Assembly (NCBI GenBank): GCA_963727955.1
Contig: CAVSII010000001.1
Coordinates: 372,001 to 436,000 of the forward strand
Length of the DNA stretch: 64,000 nt
Direction: 5' to 3'
DNA from: Bog-756 sp963727955
GTDB taxonomy: Bacteria > Actinomycetota > Acidimicrobiia > Acidimicrobiales > RAAP-2
The notes under the pieces were generated by a model that saw nothing but the letters and a program-made list of their open reading frames with translations, was not told the origin of the DNA and made no database searches. Below, piece by piece: positions 17,208 through 25,600 of the stretch (position 1 is its first letter; every line of letters begins with the position of its first letter). Made by a program: the position numbers and the translations under genes.

Positions 17208-18014
17208 TCAGGAGAAGTGGGTGGTCGGCCGGACCAGTGGCTGTCCGTCGATGGTGATGTCGACCCTCTCGTTGTAGAAGGCGATCAGCCCGGCGATCGG
17301 CTGCAGGGCCAGGGTGGGGAAGTCGTAGGCCCAGGCAATGTCGGGCACCGACTGGCCCTCGAGAGCCAGTGACCAGTAGGCGCTGGTCGTCCCCTTGTAG
17401 GGACAGGAGGTGACCGTGTCGCTGGGGACGAGATGATCGAATCTCACCTCGGTGCGATTGAAGTAGTAGCGGGTCGGCAGTCCGGTCTCGAAGACCATCA
17501 CCGTGGAAGATGAGCGAGCCAGGTCCACCCCATCCACTTCGACACTGACCGTGCGTGTGGACCGGATGGCGTCAACCCGGGCATAAGGGTTGCGGGGATG
17601 GACGAAGACCTCTTCGTCCTCCTCGAACCAACTGTCGAGGGCCGACCAGTCGATGTGGACGGTGCCGGTGATGCCGTCGACGGGCGAATGGGTGAAGAGG
17701 TGGGCGGCGCCGGGTCGATAGCCGGTATCCCCATGTATCCCGTACCGGGCGGCCGTCCCCACCAGCAGGTGCTGCTGGTGGTTTTCGTCCACCAGCACTC
17801 CGGCATCGACATCGGCGACGGGAACGTAGTACTGGGGGAAGTTCGGCCACTCCCAGACATAGAGGGCCGCCGTGGTGTCCACCACCACCCGACCGTCCAG
17901 GAAGGCTCGGATGCGTCGGGGTACCGGTTCGACGTGCTTCACGGGAGCGATGGCCTGCGGGTAGTCGTCCAAAGCATCCTCCCTCGGATCCAGAGCGGTC
18001 AGGGCTGGGCGCAC
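17208..18014 (-). CDS. DUF427 domain protein (two tandem DUF427 modules)
   Basis: This 268-residue cytosolic protein has two copies of the small all-beta DUF427 module. The first is around PRRIRAFLDGRVVVDTTAALYVWEWPNFPQYYVPVADV. The second is around RTVSVEVDGVDLARSSSTVMVFETGLPTRYYFNRTEVRF, ending in the characteristic TSCPYKGTTSAYWSL and AWAYDFPTLALQPIAGLIAFYNERVDI. The biochemical function is unknown. The start is GTG 18014; a Shine-Dalgarno motif is not obvious. It converges on the SGNH gene (55 bp between stops). The 273 bp to the next gene at 18288 show no coding potential I trust. Confidence 0.9.
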   Translation of the reverse strand: MRPALTALDPREDALDDYPQAIAPVKHVEPVPRRIRAFLDGRVVVDTTAALYVWEWPNFPQYYVPVADVDAGVLVDENHQQHLLVGTAARYGIHGDTGYRPGAAHLFTHSPVDGITGTVHIDWSALDSWFEEDEEVFVHPRNPYARVDAIRSTRTVSVEVDGVDLARSSSTVMVFETGLPTRYYFNRTEVRFDHLVPSDTVTSCPYKGTTSAYWSLALEGQSVPDIAWAYDFPTLALQPIAGLIAFYNERVDITIDGQPLVRPTTHFS

Positions 18015-18287
18015 CCTGTGGTCATCGTAGGCACCGGCCGAGGACCATCATCCCCTGCGGTCGGGCACCGGGTGGACATGTCCGCGGGCGGCGGTCAGGT
18101 AGGGTGGAGCATCGCCGATGATCCACTTCCGGGCAGCGCCGGGGAGCGGACCCGCCGGTGACGCATCTCACAACCGACCAGCATCGTGCAGCAGGGGTCG
18201 GTTTCCCAGGTGTTCCGTACCTGGATCATCTCTCTGGGCTGGTCCTTCACCGTATTTTGCTGCAGGGACTGACAGAGAGAAGGCCTC

Positions 18288-19322
18288 ATGGCCCAGACAC
18301 CGGGCACAACAGCTCCCCGATTGGACCGGCCGGTGACCACCGGCCCGCAGGACTTCGCTGAGCTGTCCCGTCGGGTCCGCGAAGCCGGACTCATGACCCG
18401 ACGACGTGGGTACTACGTCATAAAGATCGCGGCCACGGTGGGGGCTCTCGGCGCTCTGGTGGCCGCCGCCATCGTGATCGGCAACAGCTGGTGGAACCTG
18501 CTGGTGGCGGTTGGACTGGCCTTCGTCCTGGCCCAGTTGGGGTTCATCGGCCACGATGCCGGCCACCGTCAGGTGAGCGGGCACCGGGCCAGGAACGACC
18601 TGATCGGTCTGGTGCTCACCAACCTGCTGACCGGTGTCAGTTTTGGCTGGTGGCTGACCAAGCACAGTCGTCACCATGCCCACACCAACCAGCCCGGAAG
18701 CGATCCCGACCTCACCCCCGGGGCTCTCGTCTACACCCGCGAGGAGATGTGCGCCCGCCGTGGCCTGGGCCGCTGGCTGGGTCAGATCCAGGTCGCCTAC
18801 CTGGTCCCTCTACTCTTTCTGGAGGCGCACAACCTGCACCTTTCCAGCGTGATGGCCGTCGGCCGCCGTCGTGACAAGGCGGCCCTGGCCGAGGGCGGAC
18901 TTCTCCTGGCCCACGTCCTCCTTTTCTTCGTGGCTCCATTTCTGATTCTTTCCCCGGTGCGGGCCCTGGTCTTCGTGTTCGTCAGCCAGTCCCTGTTCGG
19001 TTTCTACCTGGGAGCGAGTTTTCTGACCAACCACGTGGGGATGCCTACGCCGGAGCGGACGGCAGGGCTCGGATTCCTCCACCAGCAGGTGCTGACCTCG
19101 CGCAATCTCCGCGGGCCCCTGTTCACCACCTTCCTGTTCGGTGGTCTCGACACCCAGATCGAACATCACCTGTTCCCGACTATGCCCAGGGCCAATCTGC
19201 GCCGGGCCCGCACCCTGGTCCGCGCCTTCTGTGACGAGCGGGTCATCGCCTACGCCGAGGAGTCCCCGTGGCGGGCCTATCGGAACGTGTTCCACCACCT
19301 TCTGGTTACCGGGGCTCGCTGA
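18288..19322 (+). CDS. Membrane fatty acid desaturase (DesA3/delta-6-like, front-end type)
   Basis: This 344-residue integral membrane di-iron enzyme introduces a double bond into acyl chains. The three histidine boxes are clear: HDAGH (in GFIGHDAGHRQVSGH), HSRHHAH (in TKHSRHHAHTNQPGSDPDL) and QIEHHLFP (in GGLDTQIEHHLFPTMPR). Two pairs of membrane helices lie around residues 48-85 and 200-245. The Gln in QIEHH and the NQPGSDPDL segment place it with the front-end/linoleoyl-type desaturases. ATG 18288 has AGAGAGAAGG upstream. A 10-bp inverted repeat after the stop separates it from the helicase-desaturase operon. Confidence 0.9.
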   Translation: MAQTPGTTAPRLDRPVTTGPQDFAELSRRVREAGLMTRRRGYYVIKIAATVGALGALVAAAIVIGNSWWNLLVAVGLAFVLAQLGFIGHDAGHRQVSGHRARNDLIGLVLTNLLTGVSFGWWLTKHSRHHAHTNQPGSDPDLTPGALVYTREEMCARRGLGRWLGQIQVAYLVPLLFLEAHNLHLSSVMAVGRRRDKAALAEGGLLLAHVLLFFVAPFLILSPVRALVFVFVSQSLFGFYLGASFLTNHVGMPTPERTAGLGFLHQQVLTSRNLRGPLFTTFLFGGLDTQIEHHLFPTMPRANLRRARTLVRAFCDERVIAYAEESPWRAYRNVFHHLLVTGAR

Positions 19323-19340
19323 ACTGGTGGTTGACGCGGT

Positions 19341-19380
19341 TGCTGACGTCGTTGGCTGACATCGACGCCTGACGTCAGCA
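19341..19380 (+). terminator. Inverted repeat after the desaturase, possible terminator
   Basis: The arms TGCTGACGTC (19341-19350) and GACGTCAGCA (19371-19380) are perfect 10-bp inverted complements separated by 20 bp, starting 19 bp after the desaturase stop. There is no T-run after the second arm, so if it terminates transcription it is of the U-less kind reported in actinobacteria. It could instead be a binding site. Confidence 0.5.
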
Positions 19381-19430
19381 CAGACAGAGGGGGTGGTAGA
19401 CTTGCGGCGCTTGGCATCTGCCAGTGTGGC

Positions 19431-19473
19431 CCGTTCGAGTTAGCGACCGAGTCAGCCTTTCGCACTCGAACGG
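19431..19473 (+). promoter_or_regulatory. 5' leader hairpin overlapping the helicase ribosome binding site
   Basis: The arms CCGTTCGAGT (19431-19440) and ACTCGAACGG (19464-19473) pair perfectly over 10 bp. Inside them GCGA (19443-19446) pairs with TCGC (19460-19463), giving a 14-bp stem with a 2-nt bulge and a 13-nt loop. The last two G of the 3' arm belong to GGAG (19472-19475), the only plausible Shine-Dalgarno for the downstream helicase, 6 nt before the proposed AUC start. The hairpin would hide the ribosome binding site. The structure is seen directly; the regulatory role is inference. Confidence 0.6.
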
Positions 19474-19481
19474 AGCATTCC

Positions 19482-20963
19482 ATCCTTAATTTTCTCGATC
19501 TCGGGGTCGACGCGAGCGTCGTCGGCCGCCTCGAGGCTCTCGGTATCAAAGAACCGCTGCCGGTCCAGGCGGCTACCATTCCCGACGCGCTGGGCGGCAA
19601 GGACATCTACGGGCAGGCACCTACCGGATCGGGCAAGACCCTCGCTTTCGGTCTCCCGTTGTTGGCATCGTCCTCGGGGTCGGCATCCGGCCGCCCTCGG
19701 GCGCTGGTACTGGTGCCCACCCGCGAGCTCGCCGACCAGGTCTGCGGCGTTCTGTCCTCGTTGCTCGGCAACCGGTCACATCGGGTGGCGGCTGTGTTCG
19801 GGGGGAGCAGCTACACCACCCAGCGTCGAGCCCTCCAGCGAGGTGTCGACATCGTCGTCGCCTGCCCGGGACGTCTGGAGGACCTGATAGCCAGGGGCAC
19901 TGTCGACCTCAGCGACGTGCGGACCGTGGTACTCGATGAAGCCGACCGGATGGTCGACATGGGATTCGTCAAGCCGGTCTACCGCCTGATCGATCAGACG
20001 AGGCAGGACCGCCAGCTACTGATGTTCTCGGCTACCGACGGCAAGGCCGTCGAGGCCATCAGCCGCCGGTACCAGAACCAACCGACCCGCTACCAGGTCG
20101 AAGCCGAGCCGAACAGGTCGTCAGAGGTCACCCATCTGTTCTGGCGGGCACCGCGACCGGAACGGGTCAAGATCACCGCCCAGCTGATCGCCCAGCACGG
20201 CCGGGCTTTCGTGTTCTGTCGGACCAAGCAGTCGGCTGACCGGGTGGCCCGCCAGCTTCGGGCTGCAGGGGTGGATGCCACCCCCATCCACGGCAATCGG
20301 AGCCAGCCCCAACGGGCCCGGGCCTTGGCCGCCTTCGCCAGCAGCCGGACCCGCGCCCTGGTGGGCACCGATGTCGTGGCCCGCGGCATCCACATCGACG
20401 ATGTCCCGTGTGTGGTGCACTTCGATCCGCCCGCCGACGCCGAAACCTACGTTCACCGGTCGGGACGGACCGGACGTGTCGGCAACACCGGCACCGTGGT
20501 GTCGCTGGTCCCCGACGAACTCCGTGACGATGTGCGTGCCCTGCAGCGGGTGCTGGGTTTTCCCCGTACCCTCACCATCCCCTTTCAGGACGGGCCACCT
20601 GCCTCCTCGCCGAGCACGCAGGACGGCCCACCGGTCGCCAAGCCGAAGAGGCAGGACGGCCCACAGGCCGCCAAGCCGAAGAAGCGGGCCGGCTCAGGAT
20701 CCTCCCCGGCCACCGGGCGCGACGGGCGAACGGTGGCCGGCCGGGTGACCGGCACGGTCAAGTTCTTCGACGCGCGCCGCGGCTACGGATTCCTGTCGCG
20801 ACCGGACGGAGACGACGTGTTCGTCCACCAGTCGCGGGTCAGCGGGATCGGCGATGGCCGCGCCAGCCTGGCCAAAGGTGAACAGGTCTCGTTCCAACTG
20901 GCCACCGGTCGACGGGGTGACGAGGCCCACGACGTGGTTGTTGCCGGCCGTAGGGCCTCGTGA
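19482..20963 (+). CDS. DEAD-box RNA helicase fused to a C-terminal cold-shock domain, non-canonical start
   Basis: This 493-residue ATP-dependent RNA helicase has a Q-motif region (FLDLGVDASVVGRLEALGI...PVQAATIPD), motif I APTGSGKT, PTRELADQ, DEAD in VVLDEADRMVDMGF, SAT, VGTDVVARGIHIDDV and HRSGRTGRVG. A basic linker with repeated QDGPxxAKPKx leads to a cold-shock domain (about residues 424-492) with RNP1 GYGFLS and RNP2 VFVHQS. The frame is open from 19347, but its first ATG (19659) lies after motif I, and no in-frame GTG or TTG precedes it. AUC at 19482, 6 nt after GGAG, fits the expected N-terminus. A base error at the start is the alternative. The stop overlaps the next desaturase. Confidence 0.88.
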   Translation: MLNFLDLGVDASVVGRLEALGIKEPLPVQAATIPDALGGKDIYGQAPTGSGKTLAFGLPLLASSSGSASGRPRALVLVPTRELADQVCGVLSSLLGNRSHRVAAVFGGSSYTTQRRALQRGVDIVVACPGRLEDLIARGTVDLSDVRTVVLDEADRMVDMGFVKPVYRLIDQTRQDRQLLMFSATDGKAVEAISRRYQNQPTRYQVEAEPNRSSEVTHLFWRAPRPERVKITAQLIAQHGRAFVFCRTKQSADRVARQLRAAGVDATPIHGNRSQPQRARALAAFASSRTRALVGTDVVARGIHIDDVPCVVHFDPPADAETYVHRSGRTGRVGNTGTVVSLVPDELRDDVRALQRVLGFPRTLTIPFQDGPPASSPSTQDGPPVAKPKRQDGPQAAKPKKRAGSGSSPATGRDGRTVAGRVTGTVKFFDARRGYGFLSRPDGDDVFVHQSRVSGIGDGRASLAKGEQVSFQLATGRRGDEAHDVVVAGRRAS

Positions 20964-21910
20964 CCACCAGCGCCGCATCAGCCACCACGAGCCCAGCCAC
21001 ACCGGTTACGCCCCCTGGGCCGCCCCCCTCGCCTCTCTGGCACGAACGATTGGTGACCCTGGTCATCGTGATCGCTCCCGTGGTCGGCCTGATCTGGGCG
21101 GCGCAACGCTTCTGGCACCACGGCATCGGCTGGTTCGACCTGGGTCTCGGGGCAGCCCTCTATCTGGTCACCGGATTCGGGCTCTCGCTCGGATTTCACC
21201 GCCTCTTCACCCACCGGAGCTTCAGGGCTCGGCGTTGGCTCCGCATCTCACTGGGCGTCGCCGGGTCGATGGCGGTGGAGGGGTCTTTGATCAGCTGGGT
21301 CTCCCACCACCGGCGCCATCACGTCTACGCCGATCGAGCCGGTGACCCCCATTCGCCGCACACCTGCGCCAGCGGTCCCTTCCGTCGCCTCCGCGGTCTG
21401 AGCCATGCCCATGTGGGATGGCTGTTCTCCGGAGCGCAGTCGGATCCCGCCCACTGGAGCAGCGATCTTCTGGCCGATCATGATGTCTGCACCATTTCGA
21501 GGCTCACGCCTCTGTGGATGACTCTTTCGCTCGTGATTCCTTTTGGGATCGGCTGGGCGGTAACCCAGTCGCTGACCGGGGCCCTTCTGGCCCTGCTGTG
21601 GGCGGGGGCGGTACGCATCGCCCTGCTGCATCATGTGACGTGGAGCGTCAACTCATTGGGTCACATGTTCGGGAATCATCCGTACCGGTCCTCGGATCAC
21701 AGCGGCAACATCCGCCTGCTGGCCCTGTTCAGTTTCGGTGACTCCTGGCACAACTCGCATCACGCCTTTCCGGTCTACGCCCGACATGGATGCGACCGCC
21801 ACCAACTCGACCCCTCCGCCTCCCTGCTGCGAGGCTTTGAGCGTCTGGGTTGGGCGACGGATGTCCGGTGGCCCATCCCCGAGCGGCTGGCACGAAGGCT
21901 GGCATCGTGA
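20960..21910 (+). CDS. Acyl-CoA delta-9-type fatty acid desaturase
   Basis: This 316-residue membrane di-iron desaturase is of the stearoyl-CoA/OLE1 type and unrelated in detail to the one at 18288. Its histidine boxes are HRLFTH (GFGLSLGFHRLFTHRSF), HHRRHH (SWVSHHRRHHVYADRAGDPHSP) and HNSHH (FGDSWHNSHHAFP). Hydrophobic pairs lie at about residues 32-75 and 185-225. The GTG start at 20960 overlaps the helicase stop (GTGA), so its translation is probably coupled to the cold-shock helicase. Delta-9 desaturation keeps membranes fluid at low temperature, which fits this context. Confidence 0.93.
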   Translation: MTTSAASATTSPATPVTPPGPPPSPLWHERLVTLVIVIAPVVGLIWAAQRFWHHGIGWFDLGLGAALYLVTGFGLSLGFHRLFTHRSFRARRWLRISLGVAGSMAVEGSLISWVSHHRRHHVYADRAGDPHSPHTCASGPFRRLRGLSHAHVGWLFSGAQSDPAHWSSDLLADHDVCTISRLTPLWMTLSLVIPFGIGWAVTQSLTGALLALLWAGAVRIALLHHVTWSVNSLGHMFGNHPYRSSDHSGNIRLLALFSFGDSWHNSHHAFPVYARHGCDRHQLDPSASLLRGFERLGWATDVRWPIPERLARRLAS

Positions 21911-21959
21911 CCGAACAGAAGCCGTTCTCACCCACCTCGATTGGTGTAGGGGGCATCCA

Positions 21960-22229
21960 GTGACCAAGTCACGGACGACCTCGGGCAAGCGGCAGCGCCA
22001 ACAGCAGCAGCGGGAGAAGGCGCAGGCCAAGGTGGAGCGGAAGGCGGCCCGCCAGGCCTCGGAACCCGAGGAGCTGGCACAACCGGTCGAGTCGAGCGAA
22101 CTCGAGCTCATGGAGCAGCTAGCCGTGCTTCACCGCTCCATCGAAGCGGGCGACCTGTCCTATCAGGAGTTCGAGGAACGACGCGAGCACATCCGCCAGC
22201 AGCTCGAGCACCTCGATCCGCAGAAGTGA
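21960..22229 (+). CDS. Small SHOCT-like domain protein
   Basis: This 89-residue protein has a highly basic, Gln-rich N-terminus (KSRTTSGKRQRQQQQREKAQAKVERKAARQ) likely to bind nucleic acid or another acidic partner. Its C-terminal helical SHOCT-like motif is LMEQLAVLHRSIEAGDLSYQEFEERREHIRQQLEHL. SHOCT modules are short oligomerisation or tail segments of uncertain role. The GTG start at 21960 has AGGGGGC about 6 bp upstream and also overlaps the end of an 18-codon reading frame that begins at the desaturase stop. It is probably the fourth gene of the cold-locus operon. Confidence 0.75.
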   Translation: MTKSRTTSGKRQRQQQQREKAQAKVERKAARQASEPEELAQPVESSELELMEQLAVLHRSIEAGDLSYQEFEERREHIRQQLEHLDPQK

Positions 22230-22268
22230 TGATGACACCGTCACTCCCGACACGACAGAAGGGTCACC

Positions 22269-22631
22269 ATGCCTAGGCGCCAGCCCGACAAGGGACAGGA
22301 CAGCCGCGCCCCCCGTCCGGAACGGACCAAGCCCGAACGGCGTATGCCGGTGCGCCAGATCGAGGAGGAGGCCCTCCAGCTCCGGCAGTCCGGCGCCTCC
22401 TATTCGGCCATCGCCCGTCGGCTCGAACTGCGACGGGCCACCGATGCCCACAGCGCCTTCATTCGGGCGGTGCGCACCCGCGACGGCGAGGAACAGCAGC
22501 GGTTGGTGGCTGACGAGAACATGCGGATCGACCAGCTCGAGCTGCGCATCCGGGAACGTGATGCGGGCCAACCGGACAAGGTGGAACGCCGACTGCTGGC
22601 TGCCGCCAGCCTCCGTTCCGCTCTCCCGTAG
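22269..22631 (+). CDS. Small basic protein with a putative helix-turn-helix
   Basis: This 120-residue charged protein has a central segment IEEEALQLRQSGASYSAIARRLELRRATDAHSAFIRAV that reads as a resolvase/Xre-like helix-turn-helix, with conserved spacing Gly-Ala-Ser-Tyr then Ile-Ala-Arg-Arg-Leu. It is followed by an Arg/Glu-rich helix. I cannot assign a family. ATG 22269 is preceded by GAAGGG. It lies 39 bp after the SHOCT-like gene in the same direction and converges on the large S53 peptidase gene. Confidence 0.7.
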   Translation: MPRRQPDKGQDSRAPRPERTKPERRMPVRQIEEEALQLRQSGASYSAIARRLELRRATDAHSAFIRAVRTRDGEEQQRLVADENMRIDQLELRIRERDAGQPDKVERRLLAAASLRSALP

Positions 22632-22655
22632 CCAGCCCCAGCGCCACGCTGTGGC

Positions 22656-25600
22656 TCAGTGCTTGGCGTAGGTGAACACCGCGGCGGTGGATGGAGCCGA
22701 GTAGCCAGAGCCGTCCATCACGCTGGTTAAGGTCTCCACTCGGATGGGGACGGTGGTGCCCGGTTTGCCTGGGGGAGCGACGACATCGATGATCGACGGG
22801 TTTCCACTGTCGTCGGTGCCGGCGGGGTTGGAGAATACGGTGGCTTGCTTTGACCCGAAACGGACAGCGCGTACCAATCCGAGATTCGTGCCATGCAGGA
22901 TGACCGCCGTTCCACCACCGGGCGGTCCACCCTTCGGGCGCAAGGAGGAGAGGGCGGGGTCGCCCGGGGCGTAGTAGGTGAAGGTGTCGACGGCCGGATT
23001 AGGTTGGGAGCATTGGGTGGCTGAGCAGACCTCCACGTCGTACACGCCCACCGTCGTCGGGGGAGTGAGGAACCGCAGGGTAGAGCCGTGCACGGTGAAG
23101 CTGGTGGTGAAGGCGTAGCCAGTGGATGTCTGCTCGGAGACGGACACGCTGGTGGCGGCCCCGAAATCGACACCGGTGACGGTGAGTGCTGTTCCGCCGG
23201 TAATGGGTCCGGCCGAGCGCCGTGTGCCTCCTTTCAACCCGGTGACCGTCGGGATCGGGGCGTAGACCACCTGGGCGGCGTTGCTGGGCGCGGTCCCCGA
23301 GGCCAGATCACCGATATTGGGGCTGGCCAGCGTCTGAACGGTGACCGGGAGGGCCAGGGGCGGGATGGTGCCGGCCGGAGCGAACGGAGCGGACAGGGTG
23401 AGTTGGTCGGGGCTGATCGAGGTCAGGGTGGGAGCGGTTGGACCGGTAGACGAAGAAGCGTTGGTCCAGGTACCGAGGTTGGTCCACAGGTACCCGAGGA
23501 TGTCGAAGCCGGATCCGTTCACCGTGACGGGCGTTGGGGTCAGTGCACCGATGTACTGCTGTCCGTCCGCACCGACCTTGGCTCTCACCGAAGTGATCAC
23601 CGGGGCGGCCAGATAGTCGTACTCGGTGGCCGCCGCCACCGTCTCGCAGTCGCATCCGGCGGGGGCGGGAAAGTATCCGTTGGCATTCGCCGCGTACTCC
23701 CCCTGGTAAGGGGGCAGGATCGTCGATGGCGCGCTCGAACCGCCCGGGCCGACCACCACCACCTCGACCTGACAGACGTCGGTGGCCGGATCGGTCGGGT
23801 TGGCGCAGTGGGTGGCCGCCGACTCGGCCGGAGCGGTGGCCGTCATCTCGTCGTCCGAAACGACCCGGAAGGTCGGGGCCGGCACCGAGCCGAAGGTGAC
23901 CTGGCTGGCTCCGGTGAAACCCGAGCCGTGGAGGGTCACCGAGCCGCCCGATTTCGGCCCGCCGGTCGGCCCGACCGACAACACCGCCGGCAATGGTGTC
24001 GCTCCCGAAGTGGCCACGTAACGGAGCAGGCTCCGTGGACCGGGTTGACTGCTCGCCCCGCCGATCAGGGTGACCACCACCTGGTAGTCGCCGGCGCCGC
24101 TTCCACCGGTGCCGTGCGGAGCCAGGCGGGATCCCGACGGTACCTTCACGGTCAACGTCCTGGCGTTCACCACCTGGACCGGACTGGTGGTGCCGGTGGT
24201 GGGCGTCAGTCTTATCCCGCCCACGGTGACCGACGCCACCAGGGGCCCGCTCTTGTTGGCGAAGCCGGTTCCGTGCACGGTCACTACCGGCGCGGACCGC
24301 CCTTTGCCGCCGACCACAGGAACGGCGGTCGGGTCGAGGGCACTGACCGTGGGCGGACTGGGGTCCCCGGCCAGCGAGCACAGGGCGGCGGCCAACCCGG
24401 GAGCGCCGTCCGGGCCGGTGAAGCGGGGTGTGCCCAAGCCACTGGCCATGTCGTAGCCCACCGTGGCCGGATAGAGCCCGGCGTTGCCGGCAACGATGCT
24501 GTTGGTCCCTGTGGTGATGTCGTTGAACGAGGCGGCATAGGTGGCGGGGTTGCCGGCCGCCGCGTAGAGCAGAGGGACGGCGAAGCCGAGCCGACTGCCT
24601 ATCGGCTGTGTGGCTCGACAGGCCATGGTCGACTCGGTGTCGATCAACATGGCGGCCCACAGCGGCGCCGCCGACGAGGTCCCGCCGAAGGCCGTCCACT
24701 GCCCGTTGTAGTACACGGTGACGGCACCGCCGGCCGGATCGGCCGCCGCGCTCACGTCGGGTACCTCCCGACAGGTAGCCGCCTGCCGGGAACAGAATTG
24801 GGAATTGGCGTGATTCTCGGCGGCGGCGATCACCGTCGGATTGGCGAATCCGGGCACACCGCTGTCGACCTGCCAGGGAGATGCCTCCCAGGACTTGGAG
24901 ATACCGCCGCCACCGCCGCCACCGAGCGGTCCGTCGTTCCAGACCGACTCGACCGGGGTCGGTCCCGACGAAACCGAGGTTCCGCCGACCCCGAGCACGA
25001 AGGGCTGACTGGCCGGATCATCGACGGACAGGGACGGTGCTACGCCACGGTTGCCCATCACCCCACAGTCGCTGGACCCTTGGTCGCCGGCCGCCGAGAC
25101 CACCGTCTGTCCCTGGGCGGCGGCCTGCTCGAACAGGATGTTCTCGATGGCCTGGACGCCAGGCTCGTCCGCCTGCATGCTCGCTTCGCACAGTCCGACG
25201 CTGGTGGAGATGACCGAGGCCGAATCGTCGTCGATGATCCGGCTGAACTCGTCGAGCGATCCGGCGGGGGTGTTGGGCGCTTCGTAGACGTCGATCTGAG
25301 CGCCGGGGGCCAGCGCAGACACGTTCTCGATGTCGAGCGCCGCCTCGCCCATCACCCCGATTCCTGCCGGTTGGCCGCCGTCCACCGGGATGACATGCAG
25401 GCGGCCGGACATGGCCGTCGCCTCGGTGGCACCGAAGTAGCAGGTGTCGAAGGCGGCGATGTCCGACGGGGAGAACGGCTCGAGCTCGTAGACGGCGATG
25501 GTCTGGCCGTTGCCGTCCGCCCCGGACTGGTAGAGACCGTCGGCGCCGTAGAGGGCGGCGAGGGTGTCATCGGTGAAGATCCCTGAGCCGGCCCCTTCCG

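Noticed and set aside
19431..19475. Possible tRNA because of the GTTCGA motif
   Set aside because: The flanking sequence does not form a cloverleaf; the GTTCGA belongs to a simple long hairpin.
21907..21963. 18-codon frame starting at the delta-9 desaturase stop and overlapping the SHOCT-like gene start
   Set aside because: Too short to judge and with no special composition; it could be a leader for translational coupling but nothing supports it.
23088..25586. 832-residue plus-strand open frame opposite the sedolisin gene
   Set aside because: It is Gly/Arg/His-rich without domains, a typical antisense shadow in high-GC DNA. The minus strand encodes a clear S53 peptidase.
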